64,000 nucleotides of DNA. Source: a virus. Numbering within the stretch: position 1 is the stretch's first letter; each line of letters opens with the position of its first letter. Position numbers and translations under genes: made by a program. The DNA is taken from positions 1 through 64,000 of the IMG/VR virus record IMGVR_UViG_3300028831_000484; one strand, given 5' to 3'. Below, piece after piece: positions 52,070-59,495 of this stretch. Below the pieces are notes generated by a model, which made no database searches, was not told the DNA's origin, and saw only the letters and a program-made list of their open reading frames with translations.

Positions 52070-52550
52070 TTTTGTGGCAAGCGGCGAGGCACACCATCAA
52101 TATCGACATGGCCACAAACTTGGCGGTAAACCATCACCGACTTACAACTGCTGGAGCAACATGTTGAAACGGTGCGAGAATTCGAAGAACGACATGTTCC
52201 ACAGGTACGGTGCTCGCGGAATTAAGGTCTGTAAACGCTGGCATGTTTTCAAAAACTTTCTCGATGACATGGGGCCAAAACCCAAAGGCAGAATGCTTGA
52301 ACGCAAGGATAACAATGGCAACTACAACAAATCGAATTGCACTTGGGCAACCCCATTTGCTCAAGCCAATAACACCTCCAAGAACGTCCGAGTTGCGTAC
52401 CTCGGCTATAATCTGACAATCAGCGAATGGGCCAGGGTTCTAGGTTTTAAGGTGGAAACACTTTGGGTTCGATTGTTCCAGTATAACTGGCCATTGATTA
52501 GAGCGTTTGGCGAACCGATAAATTACGGAAGATGGCACAAGAAACCATGA
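52035..52550 (+). CDS. HNH homing endonuclease
   Basis: A 171-residue (or 158 if GTG 52074 is used) HNH protein: SPTYNCWSNMLKRCENSK, YGARGIKVCKRWHVFKNFLDDMG, ERKDNNGNYNKSNCTWA, then a helical region. It lies between recT and the sliding clamp and overlaps both genes' ends, so insertion seems to have preserved both. The overlap with recT suggests that GTG 52074, five bases after the recT stop, may be the true start. Confidence 0.8.
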   Translation: MPLYCTEQKHRDFVASGEAHHQYRHGHKLGGKPSPTYNCWSNMLKRCENSKNDMFHRYGARGIKVCKRWHVFKNFLDDMGPKPKGRMLERKDNNGNYNKSNCTWATPFAQANNTSKNVRVAYLGYNLTISEWARVLGFKVETLWVRLFQYNWPLIRAFGEPINYGRWHKKP

Positions 52551-53686
52551 AGATCATAATTGATAAGGAACAATTCTCCGACGAACTCAGCGAACTTTCT
52601 TCAGTAGTGAAGGCTCGCACAACCCTCCCCGTTCTACGGTTCGCGCACTTGGAAGTTCAGGAAGGGCATTTGTTCATTACAGCCGATGATCTGGAGTGCC
52701 GGTTAACAAGATACGTAAAGGCTGTGGAGGGCACGGAATCAGTGGAAGGTGCATGCCTCCTGCCGTTCAAGCTGATTGGAGAATGGTTAAAGCAAGCCCA
52801 GGAAGGACCGCTTGTAATTGAAGGAACGGACAGCTCAGTTGCATTGAGGGCATCCGGGAACTTCAAGATACGTCTTCAGACTTGGGCACCAAAAGATTTC
52901 CCGCCCGAACCGGAGGCCGGTACAACCAGCGTTCTACAAGCTGATTTGGCACCGTTGAAAACTGTTCGCTTGGCCGTTCATTCAAACGCTCAGGTTTCAA
53001 GACTCGAACTGCAAAGCGTCATCATTGAACGTGAAAAAGATCAGCTCATCGCCGTAGGCATGGACGGGAAGCGTCTATGCAGCCGAGTGTTCAATGGCGA
53101 ATTAAAAACTGGATTTAATCGCTTGGAAATCCGACCGGAAGTTGTCGATATTGTTGCTGGCCTTGGCGAGGTTGCGGTGCAAGAAGGCGACAGAAACTTC
53201 ATCTTTACCGGCATCAAGAAACCCTTCCGACTGCTGGCACGCAAAACGGAAACCAAGGCGCCGGACTGGAGAAGAGTCGTGGACGGATGGAAGTATATTG
53301 CCTATGCCAGCATGATGCGAGAGGACCTACTGGCGGCGATTACGAGCTGTCACTGCCTGCGCGGCTACGACGATGACCACGTTCGGTTCAACATTCAATA
53401 CAACGAGCCGGACGGAGGAGCAATCGTTATCAACGCAACGACGATGATGGGAGAAAGCGAAACAACCGTACCGGCCAAGGTTACCGATAAATTCCCGTCC
53501 GTGCTCCTGCCAACCGACCAAGTGCTGGAATTTTTGGAGCAGGAAAAAGACGAGGAACTTATTAAGCTAGCCTTCGTTGAGGACGGACGCATTGTGTCCT
53601 TCTTCGCGGGGAAGGATAAAAGCTATCACGTTTGCGGTTTCTTAACAACTCAACACCCGGATACGCATGCAGGAAAAAAACATTGA
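52547..53686 (+). CDS. dnaN: DNA polymerase III beta-type sliding clamp
   Basis: A 379-residue clamp (start ATG 52547 overlapping the HNH stop). The three-domain pattern is visible: N-terminal TLPVLRFAHLEVQEGHLFITADDLE, central SRLELQSVIIER, C-terminal INATTMMGESETTVPAK and DRIVSFFAGKDKSYHV-like end. It would ring DNA and tether a polymerase. Phage-encoded bacterial-type clamps are uncommon. Its place inside a recT/RecE-like cassette suggests coupling of annealing recombination to replication. Confidence 0.9.
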   Translation: MKIIIDKEQFSDELSELSSVVKARTTLPVLRFAHLEVQEGHLFITADDLECRLTRYVKAVEGTESVEGACLLPFKLIGEWLKQAQEGPLVIEGTDSSVALRASGNFKIRLQTWAPKDFPPEPEAGTTSVLQADLAPLKTVRLAVHSNAQVSRLELQSVIIEREKDQLIAVGMDGKRLCSRVFNGELKTGFNRLEIRPEVVDIVAGLGEVAVQEGDRNFIFTGIKKPFRLLARKTETKAPDWRRVVDGWKYIAYASMMREDLLAAITSCHCLRGYDDDHVRFNIQYNEPDGGAIVINATTMMGESETTVPAKVTDKFPSVLLPTDQVLEFLEQEKDEELIKLAFVEDGRIVSFFAGKDKSYHVCGFLTTQHPDTHAGKKH

Positions 53687-54521
53687 ACTACTGCCGGTTG
53701 GAATTCATTACGACGTTCCGGAAACAGTGTACAGAGCGGATCCTGGACTCAACCAGTCATTGTTGAAGAAGTTCATGCAGGCTAATTCCCCTGCCCACTT
53801 CCTTTGGGAGTCAACGCAACCCGATGAGCTGAAGGAAAAGGACTTCATTAAAATCGGGAATTTCGTGGATAACGAAGTGTTCCGGCCGGGAACCTCAAAG
53901 AATCGTTTCGTAGTATGGCCGGGCGAACGCAGGGGCAACGAATGGAAAGCATTCAAGGAAGCCAACAAGGACAAAGAAATCCTTAACGAAGACGAAATGA
54001 ATCGCGCCATTGGGGCCTACAACGCGTTGATGGCGCACACGGACGCCAAGCGATGGATTACGTCCTCCAAGCATCAAGTTGTCGTTATCGCCGTGCACCC
54101 GGAGACCGGGATAAGGATGAAGGGACTGGTGGACCTGTTCCCGGATATTACGTATGGATGGATCGCGGATTTGAAAACCGCCGCCGATGCGAGCCTGCAA
54201 TTCCATATTCAAGCGTTTAAAATGGGATATGCCATCCAAGCACGCTATTACATGGACCTGCTTCGGTTCAACGACGTGTTCATGAATAACTTCGCGTTTG
54301 TGGTTGTTGAGAATTCCCCATATCACGGCGTTCAGGTGCACCACTTCTCCTATGACCAGGAAGAAATTATTCGGGCCGGGAAGGACTACACAGCGGCCAT
54401 GATTGCCTACGATGAGTGCCGTTCCACGAATACATGGCCGGGGTACAGCACGGCCTGGCAACGTATTACTTTTCCGCGATGGGCCTTGGCTGATCCTAAG
54501 CCGGTTGACGTGATCGAATAA
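53667..54521 (+). CDS. RecE-like PD-(D/E)XK exonuclease
   Basis: A 284-residue nuclease like the C-terminal domain of exodeoxyribonuclease VIII. Active-site elements: Asp156 (MKGLVDLFPD) and Asp168-x-Lys170 (IADLKTA), then the glutamine-bearing helix (YAIQARYYMDLL). It would degrade the 5' strand at breaks to make 3' tails for RecT. It overlaps the clamp gene by 20 bases. Full-length RecE's extra N-terminal region is absent, as usual in phages. Confidence 0.9.
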   Translation: MQEKNIELLPVGIHYDVPETVYRADPGLNQSLLKKFMQANSPAHFLWESTQPDELKEKDFIKIGNFVDNEVFRPGTSKNRFVVWPGERRGNEWKAFKEANKDKEILNEDEMNRAIGAYNALMAHTDAKRWITSSKHQVVVIAVHPETGIRMKGLVDLFPDITYGWIADLKTAADASLQFHIQAFKMGYAIQARYYMDLLRFNDVFMNNFAFVVVENSPYHGVQVHHFSYDQEEIIRAGKDYTAAMIAYDECRSTNTWPGYSTAWQRITFPRWALADPKPVDVIE

Positions 54522-54522
54522 C

Positions 54523-55149
54523 GTGAAAACCATTGCGCCAGGTGACAAATTCGGGCGATTAACAATCGTCTCAGTAATTCCAAGGAATAATGGAGAAAAG
54601 ATTCTTTATCAACGATACTTGGCGCAGTGCGAGTGCGGAAGAACATCAAAGCCATTTCACTATGGTCTTTTGAGCGGGCAATCAAGAAGTTGTCGATGCT
54701 TAGCCATTGATCGAAGCACAACTCATGGCATGACTCATTCCGTAGAATACAGAGTATGGGTGGACATGCACAAGCGATGCGGCAATCCAAGCTTATCATA
54801 TTTTAAGTATTACGGTGGACGCGGGATTAAGGTATGTAAACGATGGAAAAAATTTGAGAATTTTTTCGAAGACATGGGACCTCGGCCGTCACCAAAGCAC
54901 CAACTTGAGCGAAACGACAACAGCGGAAATTACTGCAAGAAGAATTGCTGTTGGGCTACGAGCATCCAACAAGTCCAAAACAGAAGAACAACACTGCGCT
55001 TCACAAACGACGGTGTCACGTTAACACTGATGGAATGGTCGAAGAAAATCGGCATCGACTATCTTTGCTTATGGCATCGCATTACAAAATTGCACTGGAG
55101 TTTTGCAAAAGCGATCAATACGCCAGTTCGTAAGAAAGCCAAGCCATGA
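54523..55149 (+). CDS. HNH homing endonuclease with N-terminal zinc module
   Basis: A 208-residue protein starting with GTG two bases after the exonuclease stop. N-terminal module GDKFGRLTIVSV, CECGRTSK, SCRC; HNH core EYRVWVDMHKRCGNP, YGGRGIKVCKRWKKFENFFEDMG, LERNDNSGNYCKKNCCWAT; C-terminal helical part. Same domain order as the genes at 28915 and 33415. Confidence 0.85.
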   Translation: MKTIAPGDKFGRLTIVSVIPRNNGEKILYQRYLAQCECGRTSKPFHYGLLSGQSRSCRCLAIDRSTTHGMTHSVEYRVWVDMHKRCGNPSLSYFKYYGGRGIKVCKRWKKFENFFEDMGPRPSPKHQLERNDNSGNYCKKNCCWATSIQQVQNRRTTLRFTNDGVTLTLMEWSKKIGIDYLCLWHRITKLHWSFAKAINTPVRKKAKP

Positions 55150-55430
55150 TCCAAAAAGTCATCTGCATGACGTGCAACGAGACCAAGAAAGGGTTATTCC
55201 CTGAAGACAGAGAATGCGGGTGGCGAGAGCGAATTGTTACAATTGAAATTAAAACACCCGAAACGTTTCCACTAGACAATGTCATGTGCGACGAGTGCAA
55301 TGCGATACTACATGACGGGGTGCGAGCCAAGGGAATCACGAACTGGAACATCAACAAAGAAACACGACCTGGCAGATGGGAAGACATGTTCGGAGAAGTA
55401 ATCTACGAAGACCATGAAGACGCTACATAA
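55146..55430 (+). CDS. Small zinc-binding protein
   Basis: A 94-residue protein with two metal half-sites, CMTC (residues 7-10) and CDEC (about 48-51), probably one zinc knuckle fold. The C-terminal region is acidic. It starts with an ATGA overlap after the HNH gene. Function unknown. Confidence 0.6.
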   Translation: MIQKVICMTCNETKKGLFPEDRECGWRERIVTIEIKTPETFPLDNVMCDECNAILHDGVRAKGITNWNINKETRPGRWEDMFGEVIYEDHEDAT

Positions 55431-55698
55431 CTCAACAGTAAGCGGAGCGAAGAAGAACGTGCCTGATTTAAAGGTTGTCGGCAACGGCGACACGTTTAAG
55501 CTGCTCTGCAAAGCTTATTCGCAGGATGAAGGCTGGATGAAATCGACAAAAGCAATGGAGATACCCGGCGTAGGGTGCGTTGTGCAGGTGACGACGCAAC
55601 AGGGCGATAACGTAGCCGAGGCCGTCTGCTTTGTTCCCGGCGTTGAAATCCAGCAGGACATCAACGGCGGATGCAAGCTTGGCCAAATGACAAAATGA
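55414..55698 (+). CDS. Conserved small phage protein (MKSTKAMEIPG family)
   Basis: A 94-residue beta-rich protein with the segment DEGWMKSTKAMEIPGVGCVV followed by VTTQQGDNVAEAVCFVPG. I have seen very similar small proteins in many phages, usually near recombination or replication genes, without assigned function. It overlaps the previous gene by 17 bases. Confidence 0.7.
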   Translation: MKTLHNSTVSGAKKNVPDLKVVGNGDTFKLLCKAYSQDEGWMKSTKAMEIPGVGCVVQVTTQQGDNVAEAVCFVPGVEIQQDINGGCKLGQMTK

Positions 55699-55730
55699 CT
55701 TTTACAAGGCGAACGATGCCAATGTAAAAA

Positions 55731-55784
55731 GGAGCGGCGGCTGGTCCCGCTGATAGCCGTTGCTATACGGCGCCACGCCGCTCC
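55731..55784 (+). ncRNA. Structured 5' leader with two stems
   Basis: GGAGCGGCG (55731-55739) pairs with CGCCGCTCC (55776-55784); inside, GCCGT (55756-55760) pairs with ACGGC (55767-55771). The inner loop displays TGCTAT, flanked to give GTTGCTAT, the exact complement of the ATAGCAAC consensus of the repeat arrays. The hairpin lies nine bases before ATG 55793. It may regulate that gene or act in trans; both are unproven. Confidence 0.5.
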
Positions 55785-55792
55785 CGCGATTT

Positions 55793-56350
55793 ATGAGTGA
55801 TTACCTGGAAGTCCTAGTTGGAGCAGCGAAGTCTATTTCGGACATCTACAAAAAGCAGGCCGTCGTCATTCTATCATGGGACGAAGAGCACCAGGTGGTG
55901 CACACGACAACTTACGGGATTGAACTGGTTAATAAGTTTCGTGCTGCAAACTGGGGTGAAATTTGCACAACTGCCATTGTCGATCAACTTCGACATTTCA
56001 AACGAGAAATCGAAAATCTTCGCGCTGACGTGGATCGTTTTCACAAAGAACGCCAAGAGTTACGAACCATCCTTGGTGCGGGCGGCATGGACTTCGAAGG
56101 TGACAGCTTGTTGGTATCAGCGCAGAAAGCCATGGCGGAGATCATTAAACTTCGTTCCATGGAAACCAAGTGGAAGAAATCGTTGGACTGGTCTGAGCAG
56201 GCCAGGTTGGAATGGTTGAAGGAATTCGACGGTTACAGGAAACGCATTGCGGAGCTGGAAGGGTTCATGAACCGCGCACTGCATGACCAAACGCCCGGAC
56301 TGCTGTGCAAACCAGACTGCCCGCGCTGTGCCTACGAGAAAACGAAATGA
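55793..56350 (+). CDS. Hypothetical coiled-coil protein with Cys-rich end
   Basis: A 185-residue protein. A compact N-terminal part (VVILSWDEEHQVVHTTTYG) resembles a segment found in many phage proteins, followed by a coiled coil (about 65-165, ENLRADVDRFHKERQELR) and a CKPDCPRC metal motif at the C-terminus. I chose ATG 55793, just after the hairpin; the earlier ATG at 55760 lies inside it. Confidence 0.6.
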   Translation: MSDYLEVLVGAAKSISDIYKKQAVVILSWDEEHQVVHTTTYGIELVNKFRAANWGEICTTAIVDQLRHFKREIENLRADVDRFHKERQELRTILGAGGMDFEGDSLLVSAQKAMAEIIKLRSMETKWKKSLDWSEQARLEWLKEFDGYRKRIAELEGFMNRALHDQTPGLLCKPDCPRCAYEKTK

Positions 56351-56640
56351 CTGAATACACCCACACCTGCTGCGTATGCGGACACGTTTGGGAGCAACCG
56401 CCAAAAGACTGGAAAAAGACGCGCACTGCGGTCACGGTCAACAAGGACGGGCCGTATTGCGAAGGATGCAGAACCGGGATTGAGTTTTTGAGGATTGCAA
56501 GGGTAAGAAAAAAAGCACCGATTGTTTGGTTGAACGATCTAGCCGAAAGAGAACTGCTCAATGAATACGAATTTAAATACGAACAAGCTACGACCCGATC
56601 TGCCACCATTGACACCACGGATAGCCAAGCTGCCGATTGA
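56347..56640 (+). CDS. Small zinc-ribbon protein
   Basis: A 97-residue protein with CCVCGH near the N-terminus and YCEGC about 30 residues on, a zinc-ribbon-like pair, followed by a basic helix. The start overlaps the previous stop (ATGA). No function can be given. Confidence 0.6.
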   Translation: MTEYTHTCCVCGHVWEQPPKDWKKTRTAVTVNKDGPYCEGCRTGIEFLRIARVRKKAPIVWLNDLAERELLNEYEFKYEQATTRSATIDTTDSQAAD

Positions 56641-56649
56641 TGAGCGATC

Positions 56650-57246
56650 ATGAGGGACGGCAGACAAAAACACCCACTCTACCAGACGTGGCGCGGGATG
56701 CTAAGACGCTGTGAGAAGCCAACCGCAACCGGCTACAAAAACTACGGTGGACGTGGCATTGAGGTCTGTGAACGCTGGCACAACTTTTGGATGTTCATTG
56801 AAGACATTGGACCGAAGCCAGGATCTGACTACCAGCTTGAACGAAAGAACAACGACGGCAATTACGAACCAGGCAACGTCAAGTGGGCGACAACTAAAGA
56901 GCAGACCAGGAACGCAAGATACAACAAACCAATGACAGTTGCCGGAACAACGAAGATCATGTCGGATTGGGCTAACGGCAATGGCATTCCGAAAAGCACA
57001 CTGTTCAATCGGCTGAAACGCGGACTGTCGCACGAGCAAGCCATCATGAAGCCAATACAATTCAAGGCCGAAGCCGGTTCAGTGGTTCCGCTCGGGGCGC
57101 GAGCGATTGCACTTGAACGAGGCATAAAAATTGAAACACTCCACAGCCGAATGCGCCGTGGATGGTCGTTGCACGATGCACTTAACGCGCCAGTAGGACC
57201 ACAACACGGAGGAAATTATGGAACAAAAATACAAAGTCAGAGCTGA
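56650..57246 (+). CDS. HNH homing endonuclease with two C-terminal DNA-binding modules
   Basis: A 198-residue protein: HPLYQTWRGMLRRCEKP, YGGRGIEVCERWHNFWMFIED, LERKNNDGNYEPGNVKWAT, then two HTH-like helical modules (SDWANGNGIPKSTLFNRLKR and ALERGIKIETLHSRMRRGW). The end overlaps the next gene by 29 bases. Confidence 0.85.
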   Translation: MRDGRQKHPLYQTWRGMLRRCEKPTATGYKNYGGRGIEVCERWHNFWMFIEDIGPKPGSDYQLERKNNDGNYEPGNVKWATTKEQTRNARYNKPMTVAGTTKIMSDWANGNGIPKSTLFNRLKRGLSHEQAIMKPIQFKAEAGSVVPLGARAIALERGIKIETLHSRMRRGWSLHDALNAPVGPQHGGNYGTKIQSQS

Positions 57247-57871
57247 TCTACCACCAGCTCCGCCACGAATTGCAAAGCTACCAGTGGACGAACGCGGGTT
57301 TTACATACCGTGGTTCGTGCCATTTATTAACGGTAAACCTGAATTCCGCATGGCCGATGCTGAGAAATGGATCGAAGCAATCCAAAAGCACCTGTGTTGG
57401 ACATGTGGGCAACCGATGGGAAGGTTCAGTTCGTTTGTGCTCGGTCCTATGTGTTCCATCACCCGCACCACATCCGAACCGCCCCTGCACCAGGAGTGCG
57501 CGCAGTGGACCGTTAAGGGATGTCCGTTCCTGTCGAAGCCGCAAATGGTGCGCCGGGAGGACGCGTTGACGGAAGCCAACAAGGGCAACGTGGCCGGTGA
57601 AATGATTGAGCGCAACCCCGGCGCCACGGCAATATGGACGACAAGGGAGTTCAAACTTTTTAGCGACAACAAGAGAAAGCCATTGATTCGGGTTGGTGAA
57701 CCAACCGAAGTAACCTGGTGGCGGCTGGGCAGAGAAGCAACACGGGAAGAAGTGCTCGAAAGCGTTAACTCCGGCTATCCGATACTGGCTGCAACATGCA
57801 AGGGGGATCCGGAATGTTTAAGTGATTTACACGAGGCTCGGCAACGTGCGATTAAATATCTACCTAAATGA
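57218..57871 (+). CDS. Conserved hypothetical phage protein
   Basis: A 217-residue protein with Trp/Cys-containing segments (LCWTCGQPMGRFSSFVLGPM, CAQWTVKGCPFLSKP) and a helical C-terminus. Similar proteins occur in many temperate phages with no known role. The Cys pattern (CWTC ... C ... C) suggests a structural metal. Confidence 0.65.
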   Translation: MEQKYKVRADLPPAPPRIAKLPVDERGFYIPWFVPFINGKPEFRMADAEKWIEAIQKHLCWTCGQPMGRFSSFVLGPMCSITRTTSEPPLHQECAQWTVKGCPFLSKPQMVRREDALTEANKGNVAGEMIERNPGATAIWTTREFKLFSDNKRKPLIRVGEPTEVTWWRLGREATREEVLESVNSGYPILAATCKGDPECLSDLHEARQRAIKYLPK

Positions 57872-58065
57872 CAACCGTACCAGGCATTCAACAAATCGGT
57901 TGCAAGATATGGGCGGAGCGTCTTCCATCAGGCGATATTCAGCTCAACGCAGAGTTCGCTGACGATGGGACGTGGTGCAGGGACTATTTTCGGTTCCCGC
58001 GTATTTCAGCAGAAGATGCACACGAACTTGCCGAGTTTATTTGTAATACGGAAAGGATTGATTAA
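57868..58065 (+). CDS. Small hypothetical protein
   Basis: A 65-residue beta-rich protein (KIWAERLPSGDIQLNAEF, WCRDYFRFPR) with a terminal helix. Coupled to the previous gene by an ATGA overlap and followed two bases later by the next gene. No family recognised. Confidence 0.6.
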   Translation: MTTVPGIQQIGCKIWAERLPSGDIQLNAEFADDGTWCRDYFRFPRISAEDAHELAEFICNTERID

Positions 58066-58067
58066 CT

Positions 58068-58325
58068 ATGGCAAAGTTATCACCAGAAGAAGAAGCAACG
58101 CGCAGGTTCTGCAAAGCCTACTGGGCTTGGCTGCGAAGGGACCTTGTGGAGGAACCACTGCCGGTAGACTTCGGCGTTGACCCGCAGTTCGGTGAAGCAG
58201 TGGCCAGGCAGATTCACATAGAATTCGAAGATCGTGTTATGCAGAAGACTTTGGCTAACCTGCCTCAACGGCCAGTCAAGAGAAGCGCTAGCAACAATTC
58301 AGACGAACGCAAACCGATGTTGTAG
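58068..58325 (+). CDS. Small hypothetical protein; 3' end carries a repeat unit
   Basis: An 85-residue helical protein (EEEATRRFCKAYWAWLRR) with a Trp-rich first half and a basic, Asn-rich tail. The tail codons coincide with GCAACA and AACGCAAAC blocks of the repeat family (58291 onward), so the repeat is partly within the coding sequence. Confidence 0.6.
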   Translation: MAKLSPEEEATRRFCKAYWAWLRRDLVEEPLPVDFGVDPQFGEAVARQIHIEFEDRVMQKTLANLPQRPVKRSASNNSDERKPML

Positions 58326-58350
58326 CATTCAAAATACAAGTTAGCAACAT
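58281..58350 (+). repeat. Array 4: short, degraded two-block repeat
   Basis: GCAACA occurs at 58291 and 58344, with second blocks AACGCAAACC and GAGCTA-like remnants, in the direction of transcription. A further TAGCAACA sits at the stop of the next small gene (58520-58527). This is the smallest member of the four-array family and overlaps coding sequence. Confidence 0.6.
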
Positions 58351-58357
58351 AGCCACA

Positions 58358-58522
58358 GTGAACAAGCACGAGCTACAGGAGGAATACCAGTATCGCTACG
58401 ACGAGCGGCTTGGTATCTTTTGCGGAAATAACGAACCTACCGTTGAACAAAAAGCCATTGCCACCGAAGAGGCAGAGCAATGGTTAGAGGAGGAGATGGA
58501 ACGAAGTCAAATGCCGGGATAG
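58358..58522 (+). CDS. Small acidic protein (54 residues), GTG start
   Basis: GTG 58358 to TAG 58522. The protein (RYDERLGIFCGNNEPTVEQ, then an acidic helix) resembles short phage proteins with a DERL-x2-FCG-x4-PT segment, which suggests a real gene. No clear Shine-Dalgarno site. The stop codon TAG is part of a repeat block. Function unknown. Confidence 0.55.
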   Translation: MNKHELQEEYQYRYDERLGIFCGNNEPTVEQKAIATEEAEQWLEEEMERSQMPG

Positions 58523-58541
58523 CAACAAACCTGTTATACGT

Positions 58542-58568
58542 CGCGCCATTAACTTGGCGCGTTTCTTT
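58542..58568 (+). terminator. Rho-independent terminator at convergent junction
   Basis: CGCGCCA, six-base loop TTAACT, TGGCGCG, then TTTCTTTT. It follows the last + strand gene of the early operon by about 20 bases, and the next - strand gene begins 5 bases downstream of the T-run. It ends transcription from the + side. Confidence 0.85.
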
Positions 58569-58572
58569 TACA

Positions 58573-58788
58573 TCACCCACCGGTTGCTGGCGGAGGAGGC
58601 CCGCCAAACGCTGAAGGAGGATTGTCCGCCATCCAATCATCGTAACTTTTATTGACCCGCGCACGCAACGCTTCCCAATCGGCCTGCGTTGGCTCGCCGC
58701 TGGCAAATAAAACCTTAAACTCGGCCACCAGCTCCGGCGCCAGCTTCAACGCAGCCTCGATGATCTGTAACGCCAAAATTGCATTCAT
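58573..58788 (-). CDS. Small hypothetical protein
   Basis: A 71-residue protein: a helical first half (LALQIIEAALKLAPELVAEF), a second short helix (TQADWEALRARVNKSYDDW) and a Pro/Gly-rich tail. Small proteins of this type commonly accompany lysis lipoproteins in phages. It overlaps the lipoprotein gene by four bases. Confidence 0.6.
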   Translation of the reverse strand: MNAILALQIIEAALKLAPELVAEFKVLFASGEPTQADWEALRARVNKSYDDWMADNPPSAFGGPPPPATGG

Positions 58789-59165
58789 GGTTTTGATTGG
58801 ACGAAGGCTTTAATCACGGAGACCAGATCGGCCTGCGCGTTCATAACCAGCGTAATGGTGTTTTGAAGGCTGGATGTGTCGTTCGTTTTGACGCCAGCCT
58901 CGGCCAGGTCGATAAGCAGGTTCATCGACTTTTGATACTTACCGTAGGCACCCCGGACCTTGTCCTGTTGTTCAGGGGTTGCCTTGCCGGAGTCAACGTA
59001 GGTCTTCCACAAGGTCATCGCCGCCTCCACGGACAACACGGCGGCTCCGGAAGTCTTGTAGCTCGTTTGTTGAAAGGATTTACAACCTTGTGGCGCCAGG
59101 CCCAGGAACCCAACGCAAAACAAAAGGAGCACCGATAGGACCACCGAACGAGCTTGAATCTTCAT
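58785..59165 (-). CDS. Lipoprotein
   Basis: A 126-residue protein with a lipoprotein signal peptide (hydrophobic segment ending APQGC, Cys at about 28) and a helical mature part. Lysis modules often contain an outer-membrane lipoprotein spanin subunit, but the length and separate position are not diagnostic. Its start lies in dyad A, four bases from AGGGTGACA, which may act as its ribosome-binding site. Confidence 0.65.
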   Translation of the reverse strand: MKIQARSVVLSVLLLFCVGFLGLAPQGCKSFQQTSYKTSGAAVLSVEAAMTLWKTYVDSGKATPEQQDKVRGAYGKYQKSMNLLIDLAEAGVKTNDTSSLQNTITLVMNAQADLVSVIKAFVQSKP

Positions 59166-59167
59166 GC

Positions 59168-59198
59168 ACTGTCACCCTAAACTTAGGGGATGAACAGT
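59168..59198. promoter_or_regulatory. Dyad element A between two divergent start codons
   Basis: TGTCACCCTAA ... CTTAGGGGATGAACA, with outer ACTG/CAGT arms (59168-59171 and 59195-59198). It fills the 24 bases between the divergent start codons of the lipoprotein (59165) and the + strand gene (59190), so both genes would have to be controlled from it or from within each other's coding region. Confidence 0.5.
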
Positions 59199-59495
59199 GT
59201 CAATGTTAAAGCTTGGTGGCGGTTAATTTCAATAACCTGTCCGACTTGGAGGCAAAAGTTCAGGCTTTTTCTGCACATGATGAAGCGGGCGCGAGCCGGT
59301 TTCGTAACTCCAAGCATCAGACGGCAACGCCTGGCGGTCTGTGAACAATGCCCGATTTATTGCCCTGAACTCCAAAGTTGTGGCACAATCGAAAGCAAGC
59401 TTGGCTGCAAATGTTACGTGCCGATCCTGACTTGGTTCAAGGGCAGTTGCTGGGCGAAAACAGATTTCCCTGAATCGGAGCTGGGTTGGGATTGA
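59190..59495 (+). CDS. Small Cys-rich (zinc-binding) conserved phage protein
   Basis: A 101-residue protein. The C-terminal half has the pattern RLAVCEQCPIYCPELQSCG then LGCKCYVP and CWA, conserved-looking in phages and probably a zinc knuckle. The N-terminus is hydrophobic/basic (WWRLISITCPTWRQKFRL). It is the only + strand gene in this section and its last 59 bases overlap the - strand HNH gene. Confidence 0.65.
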   Translation: MNSVNVKAWWRLISITCPTWRQKFRLFLHMMKRARAGFVTPSIRRQRLAVCEQCPIYCPELQSCGTIESKLGCKCYVPILTWFKGSCWAKTDFPESELGWD

